NCBI GenBank assembly: GCA_002748155.1
Contig: PDRO01000012.1
Coordinates: 1 to 64,000, forward strand
Origin: Actinomycetales bacterium
GTDB taxonomy: Bacteria; Actinomycetota; Actinomycetes; Actinomycetales; Dermatophilaceae
DNA: 64,000 nt
Reading direction: 5' to 3'
The notes below the pieces were generated by a model. The model ran no database searches. It saw only the letters and a list, made by a program, of their open reading frames with translations, and was not told the DNA's origin. Below, piece by piece: positions 53,546 to 64,000 of the stretch (the stretch's first letter is position 1; each line of letters begins with the position of its first letter). The position numbers were made by a program, and so were the translations under genes.

Positions 53546-54523
53546 TCAACGCATCCCCAGCAGGGTGCGCCGCCACAGTGCGGCATACCGAGCGCCGTCC
53601 ACCCCCAGCGCGACCCGCACCGAGGCCGGCGCGACCCCGTGCGGGTCGTGGGCCGCGCCCTCCGGGTGGTCTCGACGGTCGACGATGGTGCGACCGCGCG
53701 ACCAGGAGCCGGCCAACTCGATCCGGACCGGCAGATGCTCGCAGCTCAGGCCGTCGGGGTCGATGAGCGCGCAGATCGCGCCGGCGTCGCCGATCGTCGC
53801 CGCGCCGGCGCCGAACCGCTCGCACTGGAAGGCGATCAGTCGGCCGCCGAGCTCGGCCGGCGACCGGCCACCCACCGCGATCAGCTCTGCCGCGTCGGTC
53901 GCGCTGACCACCGGGTCGTAGAAGACGTCGAGGCCGTACATCGTCACCGGGATGTCGAGATCGGCTGCCGCGTCGAGCACGATCGCTGCGGCTTCCGGAT
54001 CGTGGAAGACGTTAAATTCCGCTGACGCCGTGGCGTTTCCGAGGTGGGCAGCCCCGCCCATGAAGACAATCTCCCGCAGCCCCGCGCCGACGTGCGGGTA
54101 GGTGCGCAGCAGCAGCGCGATGTTGGTCAAGGGGGCCAGCGGCACCAGGGTGATCCGTTGCTCGGGGTCGCCGGTGGCAGCGGCCTGCTCAAGCAGGTCA
54201 CGCAGCAGCTCGACGGCGTGCCGCAGGTCGACCGGCTGTGCCGGTGCCGGCCAATCGAGGTCTCCCATCCCGTCCGCTCCGTGCACGTGCCGGGCATCCC
54301 GGACCGGCTCAAGCAGTGGCCGGTCGGCGCCCCGGGCGACCGGCACATCAGCACGACCGGCGGTCTGCAGCACGGTGCGGGTGTTCCGCACGACATCGTC
54401 GACACTGGCGTTGCCGTCGACGCAGGTCACCGCGCGCAGGTCGAGGTCGGGGTGCAGGGCGGCGAGCAGGATCGCGCAAGCGTCATCGACCCCGGTGTCG
54501 ACATCGAGCACGACCGCTCTCAC
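53546..54523 (-). CDS. Inosine/uridine-preferring nucleoside hydrolase
   Basis: VLDVDTGVDDACAILLAALHPDLDLRAVTCVDGN. Confidence 0.94.
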   Translation of the reverse strand: MRAVVLDVDTGVDDACAILLAALHPDLDLRAVTCVDGNASVDDVVRNTRTVLQTAGRADVPVARGADRPLLEPVRDARHVHGADGMGDLDWPAPAQPVDLRHAVELLRDLLEQAAATGDPEQRITLVPLAPLTNIALLLRTYPHVGAGLREIVFMGGAAHLGNATASAEFNVFHDPEAAAIVLDAAADLDIPVTMYGLDVFYDPVVSATDAAELIAVGGRSPAELGGRLIAFQCERFGAGAATIGDAGAICALIDPDGLSCEHLPVRIELAGSWSRGRTIVDRRDHPEGAAHDPHGVAPASVRVALGVDGARYAALWRRTLLGMR

Positions 54524-54600
54524 GATCGATCAGTATGCCGTGGACCCGCCGACGCGCTCCGTTGCGGCACCGAGCCCAGTCGGCAGTTAGGGTCGACTTC

Positions 54601-55941
54601 ATGAGCCGACGTCCCCGTCCGAGAGTCCGCCACGTCACTGGGTCGGCACGCCTGGCTCGGTCGGCCGCGGTGGCCTTCGCCGTCTCTACGCTGGTCGGGC
54701 TCACCGGGCTCACCGGTTGTACGAACGGGCCGACGGAGGAACCGGTCGACACGACCGGGCTGACCACGTCCGAGACATCAGCCGGTGCGGCGTCGAGCCA
54801 CCCTGGCGATCCGACAAGCACTGGTGACCCGACGAGCAGTGAGAGCCCACCACCTGATACGGACTCGTCGGCCAGCCCGACCGGGATTGCGACCGAGTCG
54901 AGTTGCCTGGACCGCACTCTCGCCGAGATGTCACCCGACGAACGGCTGGGCCAGCTCTTCATGGTGGGTTTGGTGCCGGACGAAGCGCCCGAGGGCGTCG
55001 ACTCGGCGATCGCCCGGCACCGGGTGGGCGGGGTCATCTACTTCGGTGAGTGGGACAAGGGGGCAGCCAAGGTGCGCTCGGTGTCCGCCCATCTCCAAGA
55101 GGTGGCTACCGGGCCGGTCGATTTATTCATTGCAGCCGACCAGGAGGGCGGTTCAGTTCAGCGTCTCACCGGCCCAGGTTTCAGCACCATTCCAGCCGCA
55201 CTGACCCAGGGCCGTTCCTCGGCAACCGATCTCACAGCCGGCGCGGCCCGGACCGGCCGCGAGCTGAGCAACAGCGGGGTCAACGTCGACCTCGCCCCCG
55301 TCGCCGACACCGTGCCTCCTGACGCGACGAGCTCGAACGACCCGATCGGGCGATGGCGACGCGAATACGGCACCGATGTCGACACCGTGTCGGGCGCTGT
55401 GACCTCGGTCATCGACGGTTTGCAGTCGGTCGGCGTGGTCGCTGCGGTCAAGCACTTCCCCGGTCTGGGCCGGGTCACCGGCAACACCGACCTGACAGCG
55501 ACCGGGATCGTCGACGAGGTGACCACGACCTCGGACGAATACCTCGGCCCCTTCGCCGCTGGCATGGCTGCCGACGTGGGCATGGTCATGGTGTCCTCGG
55601 CGTTCTACCCGAAGATCGACCCGGACAACCAGGCCATGTTCTCCAAGGCGGTCGTCGGCGACCTGCTCCGCGACCAGATGGGCTGGGATGGGGTGGTGAT
55701 CACCGACGACGTCGGCTGGGCCAAAGCGGTCAGCCAGGTGCCGGTCGGTGACCGGGCCGTGCGGTTCCTCGCCGCTGGTGGCGACATCGTGCTCACCGCG
55801 GAGGCCACCCAGATCCCGACCATGCTCGCAGCCGTGCGAGATCGGGCCGAGACCGACTCCGATTTCGCGGACCAGCTGACTGCAGCAGAGCGCCGGGTCG
55901 TTGCCCTCAAGCAGCGCTTCGGGCTGGTCAAGTGTCACTGA
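54601..55941 (+). CDS. Glycoside hydrolase family 3 (beta-N-acetylhexosaminidase-like) lipoprotein
   Basis: LVGLTGLTGC lipobox; DLFIAADQEGGSVQRLTGPGF; VKHFPGLGRVTGNTD. Confidence 0.92.
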   Translation: MSRRPRPRVRHVTGSARLARSAAVAFAVSTLVGLTGLTGCTNGPTEEPVDTTGLTTSETSAGAASSHPGDPTSTGDPTSSESPPPDTDSSASPTGIATESSCLDRTLAEMSPDERLGQLFMVGLVPDEAPEGVDSAIARHRVGGVIYFGEWDKGAAKVRSVSAHLQEVATGPVDLFIAADQEGGSVQRLTGPGFSTIPAALTQGRSSATDLTAGAARTGRELSNSGVNVDLAPVADTVPPDATSSNDPIGRWRREYGTDVDTVSGAVTSVIDGLQSVGVVAAVKHFPGLGRVTGNTDLTATGIVDEVTTTSDEYLGPFAAGMAADVGMVMVSSAFYPKIDPDNQAMFSKAVVGDLLRDQMGWDGVVITDDVGWAKAVSQVPVGDRAVRFLAAGGDIVLTAEATQIPTMLAAVRDRAETDSDFADQLTAAERRVVALKQRFGLVKCH

Positions 55942-55996
55942 ACGCCCACCGGGCCACACGATGTCCCGGCAACCGTCGCTAGCTGGCGCTCACCTG

Positions 55997-56028
55997 CACG
56001 AAACCGTCACCACAGTGACGGTTTCGTG
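55997..56028. repeat. Stem-loop repeat copy 2: CACGAAACCGTCAC-caca-GTGACGGTTTCGTG (14-bp stem), between convergent genes
   Basis: Read directly. Confidence 0.93.
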
Positions 56029-56074
56029 AATCCGACGGCAGACCCGTCGCCAGCCAAGCGCGGAGCAGGCCCGG

Positions 56075-57127
56075 TCAGCCGGACACTGTCGTCACCGGCA
56101 GCGACGAATCGGCGGGCAGATCCAGGGATGCGGCCGGACGGCCGCGGGCCAGCAGCTGGGCCCCGAGTGCCGCGACCATCGCACCGTTGTCGGTGCACAA
56201 GCCGGGGCGGGGCACCCGAAGCCGCACCCCGGCTGCGGCACAGCGCTCGTCGGCCAGCGCGCGCAGCCGGGAGTTGGCCGCAACCCCACCACCGATGAGC
56301 AAGTCATCGACACCGTGCTCACGGCAGGCCGCGATCGCCTTACGGGTCAACACGTCGACGACCGCCTCTTGGAAGCTCGCGGCGACATCGGCCACCGGCA
56401 CCGGCTCACCGGACGTTTCACGCACCTGCACCCACCGGGCCACCGCCGTCTTGAGCCCGGAGAACGAGAAGTCGAACCGATGACGCTCCACACCACGCCC
56501 GGTGGTCAGGCCCCGGGGGAAGTCGATAGCCACCCGGTCACCGTCGCGCGCCACCCGGTCGATGTGCGGGCCACCCGGGAACGGTAGCCCGAGCACCCGG
56601 GCCACTTTGTCGAACGCCTCCCCCGCGGCGTCGTCGATGGTCGCCCCCAGCGGCTGCACGTCCGCGGTGACATCGGGCACGAGCAACAGTGACGAGTGCC
56701 CACCCGAGACCAGCAGAGCCACAGTCGGCTCCGGCAGCGGGCCGTGCTCGAGCGTGTCGACGGCGACATGGGCGGCCAGGTGGTTCACGCCGTGCAAAGG
56801 CACCCCGAGCCCGACGGCCAACGCCTTCGCGGCAGCCACCCCGACGACCAGTGCCCCGGCCAGCCCCGGCCCGTAAGTCACGGCCACAGCATCGACGTCA
56901 CCGAGGCGCACACCGGCCTCACGGCAGGCCCGCTCGACGGTCGGCACCATGGCCTCCAGGTGTGCGCGAGAAGCGATCTCGGGCACGACACCGCCGAATC
57001 GGGCGTGCTCGTCCACCGAGCTGGCGATCGTGTCGACGAGCAACGTGTGCCCACGCACCAGTCCGACACCGGTCTCGTCGCACGAGGTCTCGATGCCCAG
57101 CACGAGCGGCATATCGGCGTCAGCCAT
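56075..57127 (-). CDS. tsaD: tRNA N6-adenosine threonylcarbamoyltransferase
   Basis: [37 protein letters not shown]. Confidence 0.97.
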   Translation of the reverse strand: MADADMPLVLGIETSCDETGVGLVRGHTLLVDTIASSVDEHARFGGVVPEIASRAHLEAMVPTVERACREAGVRLGDVDAVAVTYGPGLAGALVVGVAAAKALAVGLGVPLHGVNHLAAHVAVDTLEHGPLPEPTVALLVSGGHSSLLLVPDVTADVQPLGATIDDAAGEAFDKVARVLGLPFPGGPHIDRVARDGDRVAIDFPRGLTTGRGVERHRFDFSFSGLKTAVARWVQVRETSGEPVPVADVAASFQEAVVDVLTRKAIAACREHGVDDLLIGGGVAANSRLRALADERCAAAGVRLRVPRPGLCTDNGAMVAALGAQLLARGRPAASLDLPADSSLPVTTVSG

Positions 57128-57620
57128 GACCGGCTCCTTCCTGCTTGAGCAGCCGCCGCAACACGATCGCGTCGACATCCCCGGGTTGGTAGTAGCGGGC
57201 CCGCACGCTCAACTCGGCGAAACCGTGCCGCTGGTAGAGCGCCAGGGCGGCGGGGTTGTCGGCCCGCACCTCCAGCAGCAGCGCTTCGGCACCACGTGCG
57301 CGGGCGGTGTCGACGAGCCACTCGACGAGCAGGTCCCCCAGGCCCAGGCCACGGTATGCCGCGAGCACAGCGACGGTCATCACGTCGGCCGTGGGACCGC
57401 CGTGGTCGAGCCCGGCATACCCGGCGAGGTCGCCGGACGCCGCCCGGGCGACGACATAGTCGCGGCGGGGCCGGGCGGCCAGCTCGGCCCACCAGGTCTG
57501 CTCCGACCAGGCATCCTCGGCGAAGAGGTCCGTCTCGGCCCGGGCCAGCTCGGCCAGGTCGTGCCAGTGCAGCGGGCATAACCGCATCCCGGCGAGCCGG
57601 CCGGCGTCGGGCGTGCTCAT
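57120..57620 (-). CDS. rimI: Ribosomal protein S18-alanine N-acetyltransferase
   Basis: GNAT motifs [25 protein letters not shown]; between tsaD and tsaB. Confidence 0.92.
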   Translation of the reverse strand: MSTPDAGRLAGMRLCPLHWHDLAELARAETDLFAEDAWSEQTWWAELAARPRRDYVVARAASGDLAGYAGLDHGGPTADVMTVAVLAAYRGLGLGDLLVEWLVDTARARGAEALLLEVRADNPAALALYQRHGFAELSVRARYYQPGDVDAIVLRRLLKQEGAGHG

Positions 57621-58297
57621 CCGAGAGCCGACTTCGCGGCGACGTTGGGCGCCGCATCGGGGCGGCGCAGATAGAGCGGCTCGCCCGGGGGCATCGGCGC
57701 ACCGGCGGCCAGCCGGTATGCCGTCAGCTCGGCCAGGGCGGCGGCGCTGACATCCAGGGGCGGCACCGGGTTCGGGAACAAGTCAGCATACACGTGCGGG
57801 CCGCGTCCGGCGGTCGGCAGCTCGCGCACGTCGTCGGGCAGGTCGTCTGGGCGGTTGACCGCCGGTGCGGTGATCGTCGCGACCCGCGGAGCACCCGGCT
57901 CGCCCACGGCATACCGTGCCCAATAGACCTCCTTGCGGCGGGCGTCGGTGGCGACCAGCAGTTCCGTCCCCGACGGCAGCCCGCCGGCCGCGTCGTAAGC
58001 GACGGCGTCGAGCGAGCACACACCGTGCAGCCGGGCACCGGTGACCAGAGCGAGCGTCCTGGCGGTGACGATGCCAACCCGCAATCCGGTGAACGGCCCC
58101 GGGCCGAGGCCGCAGACGATGTCGGTCAGTTGCTCGGGCCGGACCCGGGCGGTGTCCATGGCCTGAGCCAACCCGGGAGCCAGCAACTCCCCGTGTGCCC
58201 GGGAGTCGACCCGGGTCGTCTCGGCGAGCAGGGAATGACCGTCGTGCAGGGCGACGGTCACGGCGCTTGTCGAGGTGTCGAAGGCCAGCAGCAGCAT
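57617..58297 (-). CDS. tsaB: tRNA threonylcarbamoyladenosine biosynthesis protein TsaB
   Basis: LLAFDTSTSAVTVALHDG; CGLGPGPFTGLRVGIVTARTLAL. Confidence 0.95.
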   Translation of the reverse strand: MLLLAFDTSTSAVTVALHDGHSLLAETTRVDSRAHGELLAPGLAQAMDTARVRPEQLTDIVCGLGPGPFTGLRVGIVTARTLALVTGARLHGVCSLDAVAYDAAGGLPSGTELLVATDARRKEVYWARYAVGEPGAPRVATITAPAVNRPDDLPDDVRELPTAGRGPHVYADLFPNPVPPLDVSAAALAELTAYRLAAGAPMPPGEPLYLRRPDAAPNVAAKSALG

Positions 58298-58360
58298 CGA
58301 GCTCAGGCTATCCCGCAGTGGATGATCCCGGTTTATCCCGTTCTGTCTCTCTATGCCGTT

Positions 58361-58969
58361 CTATCTCGAGCTGCCGTCCGGCTCGGCGTCCGCAGCCGAC
58401 TCGGCCAGCCGGAGCAGAGCGGCTCGGGCGGCGTCGGTGTGCCAGCGCGACCCGACCGGCGTGATCGTGGCCCGTCGAGGCGCCGCACCCCAATCGGCGA
58501 GGGCGTCTTCGCTCGCTTCTGCCGCGGCGTCGATGGCCAGACGGACGTGCAACCGGTCACCGGATAGGCCTTCTGCGAGGCCGTCCCCCCACTCGACGAC
58601 GACGACTGCTGCCGCCAGATCGGTGCCCAGATCGAGGTCGTCGAACTCCAGCGAGTTGCCGAGCCGATAGGCGTCGACGTGCACGAGTGCCGGCCCTCCG
58701 CCGGGCCGCTGCGACGGGTGCACCCGGGCGATCACGAAGGTCGGCGAGGTGATCGCGCCCCGCACCTGCAGGCCTGCCCCGATGCCCTGGGTCAGGGTCG
58801 TCTTGCCGGCGCCCAGCTCACCGGTGAGCACGACGACATCGCCGGCGTGCACGACGTGGGCCAGGGCCTCTCCGAGACGGCGGGTCGAGGTGTCGTCGGG
58901 CAACTCGACCATGATTTCGATGCCGGTCGTGTCGATCGGGTCGCGCGCGTGCTGCCCGGTCTCGGTCAC
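58361..58969 (-). CDS. tsaE: tRNA threonylcarbamoyladenosine biosynthesis ATPase TsaE
   Basis: VVLTGELGAGKTTLTQGIGAGLQVRGAITSPTFVIARVH. Confidence 0.95.
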   Translation of the reverse strand: MTETGQHARDPIDTTGIEIMVELPDDTSTRRLGEALAHVVHAGDVVVLTGELGAGKTTLTQGIGAGLQVRGAITSPTFVIARVHPSQRPGGGPALVHVDAYRLGNSLEFDDLDLGTDLAAAVVVVEWGDGLAEGLSGDRLHVRLAIDAAAEASEDALADWGAAPRRATITPVGSRWHTDAARAALLRLAESAADAEPDGSSR

Positions 58970-60174
58970 GAGACCAGCTGCGGCTTGCGCCGCCGATGGG
59001 TGAGCCCTTTGCGGACCGCGCGCTTCTTGCCGACCGGGGTGACGACAGTGGTGACGTGGGGTTTATCGGCCGGGTCGAGGTGCAGCGCCTGGTCGACGGC
59101 AGCCCGTTCGAGCAGGGCGAGCAACTGTTCGTTGAGCAGGTCGGGGTGCTCGAGCATGATGATGTGCCCGGCATCGTGCAGCATCACGTGCTCGGCCCCC
59201 GGGATGGCGTCGACGAGCAGTCGGCTGTGATCCGGTGGGGTGAGCACGTCTTGCATCCCGTTGAAGACCAGTGTCTCGACGTGGGCGAAGAAACCCAGAT
59301 TGCCGGCCATGTCGTATTTGTCGAAGGTTGGTACGAAGTCGCTGATCACGGTCAGATCGGTGTTCAGCAGCATCTTGGCGGTGAGCTGCACGACGCTGCG
59401 CGGCACCGGCGAGCCGAAGCTATACCGCTCGACGGCGAATTCGCTGAGCTCCCGGTTGGCCCGCAGCAGACCCTGCAGCAGCTTCGGCTGACGGGAGAGC
59501 CGGGTGAAGACCCCGGGCCCCATCCGCTCGAGCACCACCTTGCCGGCGGTCGCCGCGAAACCCCCGTTGGCCAACGGGATCCCGCCGGGTGAGGTCGCGA
59601 CTGCCGCGAATGCGACAGTGCGCTCCGTGACGATCTCGGGGTGGTGACCGGCCATCGCCATGATCGTCATGCCACCCATGGAGTGCCCGCCGAGGGCGAG
59701 CTGGCCCTCCGGGGCCGCCGCGTCGATGACTGCCAGCAGGTCGAGACCCAGCTTCTCGATGTCGTAGGAGGCCGGGTCACCCTTGTCCGACTTCCCGTGC
59801 CCCCGCTGATCCCAGGTGACCACCCGGTAGCCGGCTTTCTTGAGGGCTCGCCGTTGCAGCACCCAGCACTCGGAGCTGAGGCAATACCCGTGTGACAGGA
59901 CGACGGTCGGCTTGGGCACTCCGTTGTCGTGGATCGGGTTGCCGGTCGGCTCGTCGATCTGGGCGTGCAACACGACGCCGTCGTAGGACGTCACGGCCAG
60001 CTCGTGGTCGGCAGGCTGGGTGAGACTGCGGTATTCGGGCAGTTGGGCATCCTCACGGCGCCGGATCCGGTCCGCGATCAGCCCGGCGGTGCCGGCGGCA
60101 CCGGCCGACGCAGCCGCTCCCATCCCGATGCCCATCCCGAGCAAGGACGGCCCCTTCGGCCTTGGCGGTCTCAT
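58966..60174 (-). CDS. Alpha/beta hydrolase
   Basis: VVLSHGYCLSSECWVLQ; LALGGHSMGGMTIMAMAGHHPE. Confidence 0.92.
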   Translation of the reverse strand: MRPPRPKGPSLLGMGIGMGAAASAGAAGTAGLIADRIRRREDAQLPEYRSLTQPADHELAVTSYDGVVLHAQIDEPTGNPIHDNGVPKPTVVLSHGYCLSSECWVLQRRALKKAGYRVVTWDQRGHGKSDKGDPASYDIEKLGLDLLAVIDAAAPEGQLALGGHSMGGMTIMAMAGHHPEIVTERTVAFAAVATSPGGIPLANGGFAATAGKVVLERMGPGVFTRLSRQPKLLQGLLRANRELSEFAVERYSFGSPVPRSVVQLTAKMLLNTDLTVISDFVPTFDKYDMAGNLGFFAHVETLVFNGMQDVLTPPDHSRLLVDAIPGAEHVMLHDAGHIIMLEHPDLLNEQLLALLERAAVDQALHLDPADKPHVTTVVTPVGKKRAVRKGLTHRRRKPQLVS

Positions 60175-61334
60175 TCGGTGGCCTCCGCTCCCCCGAGCAG
60201 GTGCACCCGCTGCACCCGTGGCCCGATTCGTGTCACGATCTCATACGAGATCGTACCGGTGGCCACTGCCCAGTCTTCGGCGGTGGGTTCCTCCGCCTCG
60301 CCACCGAAGAAGACCACCTCGTCGCCTTCACGGGCCGGGCTGTCCGGGCCGAGATCGAGCAAGATCTGGTCCATACAGACCCGCCCCGAGATCCGGAAGA
60401 GGCGACCGTCGACCGAGACCGGCCCGACGTTGGTCGCGTTACGCGGGATACCGTCGGCATACCCGAGCGGCACCAGCCCGACGAGGGTCTTGCTCCGGGT
60501 CGTGTATTGATGGCCGTAGCTCAGGCCCTGACCGGCCGGAAGCCGTTTGACCAGGCCGAGCCGGCCGACGAGCGTCATCGCTGGGCGCAGCCCGTATGCC
60601 GCGGGCGCACCCAGCTGTGGGACCGGTGACAACCCGTAGACCGCGATACCGGGGCGGACCAGGTCGTAGTGGACGCTCGGGTTGGTCACCGTGGCGGCCG
60701 AATTGGCCAAGTGACGGACCTCCGGCCGGCAGCCGGCCCGCTCGGCCTCACGGACCGCCGCCTCGAAAATCTCTTGCTGGTGCCGCACTGTCGGATGGTC
60801 CGGGGCGTCGGCATACGCAAAATGCGACCAGATCCCGACCACCGACACACTGCCCTCGGCCTCCAGCGCCCGGGCGGCGGCGATCAGCTCGGTGAAGTCC
60901 CGGCCGAAGGCACCGCCACGGCCCAAGCCGGTGTCGACTTTGAGGTGCACCCGGGCGGTGCGGCCGGTGGCCCGGGCTGCGGCCGCGATCTGCTCCAGGT
61001 CCCAGATGGCGTATGCCGCAAGATCGATGTCACGAGTCAACGCGACAGCGAAATCAGCTCCAGGAACGTGCAGCCAGGTGAGGATACGACCGGTGATGCC
61101 GGCATCACGCAGAGAAAACGCCTCGTCGAGTTGCGCGGTGCCAAGCCACGTGGCTCCGCCCCGCTGGGCCGCCCGGGCGCAGGGCAGCAGGCCATGCCCG
61201 TAGGCGTCGGCTTTGACCACGGCGAGCACGGCGGCGTCCGGGGCGTGCTGCTGCAGAGACCGGACGTTGCCTTCGATGGCGTCGAGATCGACGTACGCGA
61301 TCCCCGGGCTACCGGAGTGGGGTGGGCGATTCAT
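60171..61334 (-). CDS. alr: Alanine racemase
   Basis: AVLAVVKADAYGHGLLPCARAA. Confidence 0.97.
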   Translation of the reverse strand: MNRPPHSGSPGIAYVDLDAIEGNVRSLQQHAPDAAVLAVVKADAYGHGLLPCARAAQRGGATWLGTAQLDEAFSLRDAGITGRILTWLHVPGADFAVALTRDIDLAAYAIWDLEQIAAAARATGRTARVHLKVDTGLGRGGAFGRDFTELIAAARALEAEGSVSVVGIWSHFAYADAPDHPTVRHQQEIFEAAVREAERAGCRPEVRHLANSAATVTNPSVHYDLVRPGIAVYGLSPVPQLGAPAAYGLRPAMTLVGRLGLVKRLPAGQGLSYGHQYTTRSKTLVGLVPLGYADGIPRNATNVGPVSVDGRLFRISGRVCMDQILLDLGPDSPAREGDEVVFFGGEAEEPTAEDWAVATGTISYEIVTRIGPRVQRVHLLGGAEATE

Positions 61335-61377
61335 CGCCCACCAGTCTTGCACCAGCGATCAGTGCCGACGCAGGTGG

Positions 61378-62922
61378 TCAGCGGTCACCCAGCAGGGCGG
61401 CCACGGTGTGGGGCAGGGAGCGGGCCAGGTCGAGCACCCGCACCGGCCCACCCGGGTTGACCTGATCAGCGGCCACCCCGTGCACGAGAGCGGCGAGAGC
61501 GGCGGCATCAGCGGGTTCCAGGCCGGAGGCGAGCAAGGCCCCGAGTATGCCGCCGAGGACGTCACCGGCGCCCGCGGTGGCCAGCCAGGGCGGAGCGTCG
61601 GCCTGCGCGCACACCGGCTGGCCCCAGGATGACGGACAGACGACGAGCGTCGTCGCGCCTTTGAGCAACACGACCGCTTTGAGCTCGTCCGCAGCCGCTT
61701 GGGCATGAGCCACTGGCGCGGCCAGCACCTGGTCGCGGGTCACCGGATCAGTTGGCGCGCCGGGTGCGGCGCCTGTCTCCCCCGCTCCAGCACCCTCGAC
61801 CCGGATCTCGAGCCGGGTCAGCAGGCGCGCGAGCTCACCGGCGTGTGGGGTGAGCACCCGGACGGGGCTGTCCTCGCGACGGCCGATGAGGTCGAGCGCA
61901 CCGGCGTCGACGACACACGGCTCCGATGCGGCCAGCGCCGACTCGATCGCCGCGACCTGGCCGTCGCCGCCGGCCTTGGTCTCGGCGGCCGGGTCGACGC
62001 CCGACCCGAGCACCCAAGCCTGCACCCGGCCCGGGGCCGCCACCACCTCCGGGGCGTGCTGGTGCACGAGTGCGACCACCGCGGGCGGTGCCACGTGCCG
62101 GACCATCCCGGTGCCGACCCCGAGCGCGCCCAGCGCCGACAGGACCGCTGCCCCGGGGTATGCCGTGGAGCCCACGACCGCGCCGAGCACCCCGCGCGAA
62201 TACTTGTCGGTGGCGGCGGACGGGCGAGGCCAGAGACCGGCGACGTCGTCGTGGGTGAGCCGCGTGACAGCCGGCGTGCAGCCCGAGAAGTCCAGCCCGA
62301 TGTCGACGACACTCAGCCGCCCCGTCATAGGTTCGGTCGCCGGAAGCAGGTGGCACGGTTTGGGCTCGCCGAAGGTCACCGTCTCGTCGGCGAAGACACA
62401 ATCGGCGGTGCCGATCATGCCGTCCGGGTCGACACCGCTGGGCAGGTCGACGGCGACGATGTATGCCGGGTCGGGGATCGCCTCGACCCAAGCCCGGGCT
62501 TCCTCACGCAGACCCGGGCGCCCGCCGATACCGGTGATGCCGTCGATGACGATCTCGGCGGCGCTCAGGTGCGCACGCCACTGCTGTTGCACGGAGTCGT
62601 CGAGTGCCCCGGCGAGCAGGTCGATCCCGGCATCTTCGGCGGCTTGTGTGCCACCCGGGTGGATGGTGCCGCTACTGGCACAGATCGCGCTCACCGAGTA
62701 GCCGGCGGCGGCGAGGTGGGCGGCGGCATACAGGGTGTCGCCGCCGTTGTTGCCGGCGCCGACCAGAGCCACCACGCGCTGCGCGCCGCGCTGTTGCGCG
62801 CGAGTCATGGCGATGTCGGCCAGCCCTTGCGCAGCCCGTTGCATCAGCACCCCGTCGGGCAGCTCGGCCATCGCTGCTTCTTCGACGACCCGGACGTCGG
62901 CGACCCAATAGGCGCGGATCAT
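61378..62922 (-). CDS. Bifunctional NAD(P)H-hydrate epimerase / ADP-dependent dehydratase
   Basis: [54 protein letters not shown]. Confidence 0.95.
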   Translation of the reverse strand: MIRAYWVADVRVVEEAAMAELPDGVLMQRAAQGLADIAMTRAQQRGAQRVVALVGAGNNGGDTLYAAAHLAAAGYSVSAICASSGTIHPGGTQAAEDAGIDLLAGALDDSVQQQWRAHLSAAEIVIDGITGIGGRPGLREEARAWVEAIPDPAYIVAVDLPSGVDPDGMIGTADCVFADETVTFGEPKPCHLLPATEPMTGRLSVVDIGLDFSGCTPAVTRLTHDDVAGLWPRPSAATDKYSRGVLGAVVGSTAYPGAAVLSALGALGVGTGMVRHVAPPAVVALVHQHAPEVVAAPGRVQAWVLGSGVDPAAETKAGGDGQVAAIESALAASEPCVVDAGALDLIGRREDSPVRVLTPHAGELARLLTRLEIRVEGAGAGETGAAPGAPTDPVTRDQVLAAPVAHAQAAADELKAVVLLKGATTLVVCPSSWGQPVCAQADAPPWLATAGAGDVLGGILGALLASGLEPADAAALAALVHGVAADQVNPGGPVRVLDLARSLPHTVAALLGDR

Positions 62923-63278
62923 GCTGGTCCTCCTTCGACGATGACGACTGCGGTGGCCACACCCGCGTCGTGCGACAACGACACGTGCATCCGGCTCGCG
63001 CCGGCCTGCTCGGCGATCCGGCGCACGCCTCCACGCAGCTCGAGCTCCGGACGGCCCCCGACCCGGCGGTGCACGGTGACATCACCGAACGACCATCCGG
63101 ATGATGCTCCCAGTGCTTTGGCCAGTGCTTCCTTGGCGGCGAATCGGGCGGCCAGCGACTCACTGCCCAGCGCCCGCTCGTGCTCGGTGAAGAGCCGGTC
63201 GCGTAACCGTGGCGTGCGAGTCAGGGCGCGCTCGAAGCGCCCGATGTCGACGACATCGATCCCGACTCCGATGACCAT
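62919..63278 (-). CDS. acpS: Holo-[acyl-carrier-protein] synthase
   Basis: [34 protein letters not shown]…[13 protein letters not shown]. Confidence 0.95.
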   Translation of the reverse strand: MVIGVGIDVVDIGRFERALTRTPRLRDRLFTEHERALGSESLAARFAAKEALAKALGASSGWSFGDVTVHRRVGGRPELELRGGVRRIAEQAGASRMHVSLSHDAGVATAVVIVEGGPA

Positions 63279-63291
63279 CGTCGCCTCCCGC

Positions 63292-64000
63292 CTATTCGAC
63301 GGTGACCGACTTCGCGAGGTTGCGTGGCTGATCGACGTCGAGGCCCTTGGCGGTGGACAACTCCAGGGCAAAGACCTGCAAGGGCACCACGGTGAGCAAC
63401 GGCGCGAGCAACGGTGACACCGCCGGCACCCGAATCACTTCGTCGGCAAACGGCAGCACCCCGTCGTCGCCGTCCTCGGCGATCACCAGGGTGCGCGCCC
63501 CGCGGGCCCGGATCTCCTGGATATTGGAGACCACCTTCTGATGCAGGTCGTAGGGAGTCGACGGGCTGGGCACGACGATGAAGACCGGCTGGCCCGGCTC
63601 GATGAGCGCGATCGGTCCGTGCTTGAGCTCGCCGGCGGCGAAGCCTTCGGCGTGGATGTAGGCGATCTCCTTGAGCTTCAACGCCCCTTCGAGCGCCACC
63701 GGGTAGCCGACGTGCCGTCCTAGGAAGAGGACCGAGCGGGTGTCGGCCATGAAGCCGGCGATCTCGCGCACCCGGTCCATCCGGTCGAGCACGGTCTGCA
63801 CCTTGTCGGGGATCTCACCCAGCTCGCGCATCACCGACGCGGCCTCGTCGGCATACGTGCCACCACGAAGTTGAGCCAGATAGAGGCCCATGATGTAGCA
63901 AGCCGTGATCTGGGCGAGGAATGCCTTCGTCGAGGCGACCGCCACCTCCGGGCCGGCGTGGGTGTAGAGCACCGCGTCGGACTCCCGCGGGATCGTCGAG
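63292..64000 (-). CDS. glmS: Glutamine--fructose-6-phosphate aminotransferase, C-terminal part (start lies beyond window)
   Basis: SIS domains: [31 protein letters not shown]…; ends [12 protein letters not shown]. Confidence 0.95.
   Translation of the reverse strand, partial: STIPRESDAVLYTHAGPEVAVASTKAFLAQITACYIMGLYLAQLRGGTYADEAASVMRELGEIPDKVQTVLDRMDRVREIAGFMADTRSVLFLGRHVGYPVALEGALKLKEIAYIHAEGFAAGELKHGPIALIEPGQPVFIVVPSPSTPYDLHQKVVSNIQEIRARGARTLVIAEDGDDGVLPFADEVIRVPAVSPLLAPLLTVVPLQVFALELSTAKGLDVDQPRNLAKSVTVE

Overview
This is a high-GC actinobacterial chromosome segment, probably Micrococcales / Dermatophilaceae-Intrasporangiaceae-like (taxon is inference). The left end (1-6.1 kb) looks accessory. 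It has a degenerate tRNA-Asp(GTC)-like gene, an IS3-type transposase remnant with an in-frame stop, and a small amino-sugar/glycan cluster with two DegT aminotransferase paralogues. The rest is mostly ordinary core genome: DUF6350-sucD-sucC, pcrA, a PspC/histidine-kinase stress module, GatD-MurT, guaA, SURF1, a lactate-utilisation operon (lctP-lutABC), choD-like GMC oxidase / SSADH / guaB3 / guaB, groESL with two CIRCE operators, then tsaD-rimI-tsaB-tsaE-alr-nnr-acpS-glmS. The two items most worth a second look are: (1) an 8-bp word, CGGCATAC/GTATGCCG, which I tallied by hand about 64 times in 64 kb, on both strands, in genes and spacers, and sometimes paired as inverted repeats; and (2) a 2027-aa single-gene DUF4011 / SF1-helicase / Vsr-like (MTES_1575) / DUF3320 protein with a putative transglutaminase-like Cys-His domain at its N-terminus, resembling predicted anti-phage 'hhe'-type proteins. 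Other structure includes short tandem duplications at gene 3' ends and hairpin repeats shared between two convergent gene junctions. All assignments come from reading the protein and DNA sequence. No database search was run.
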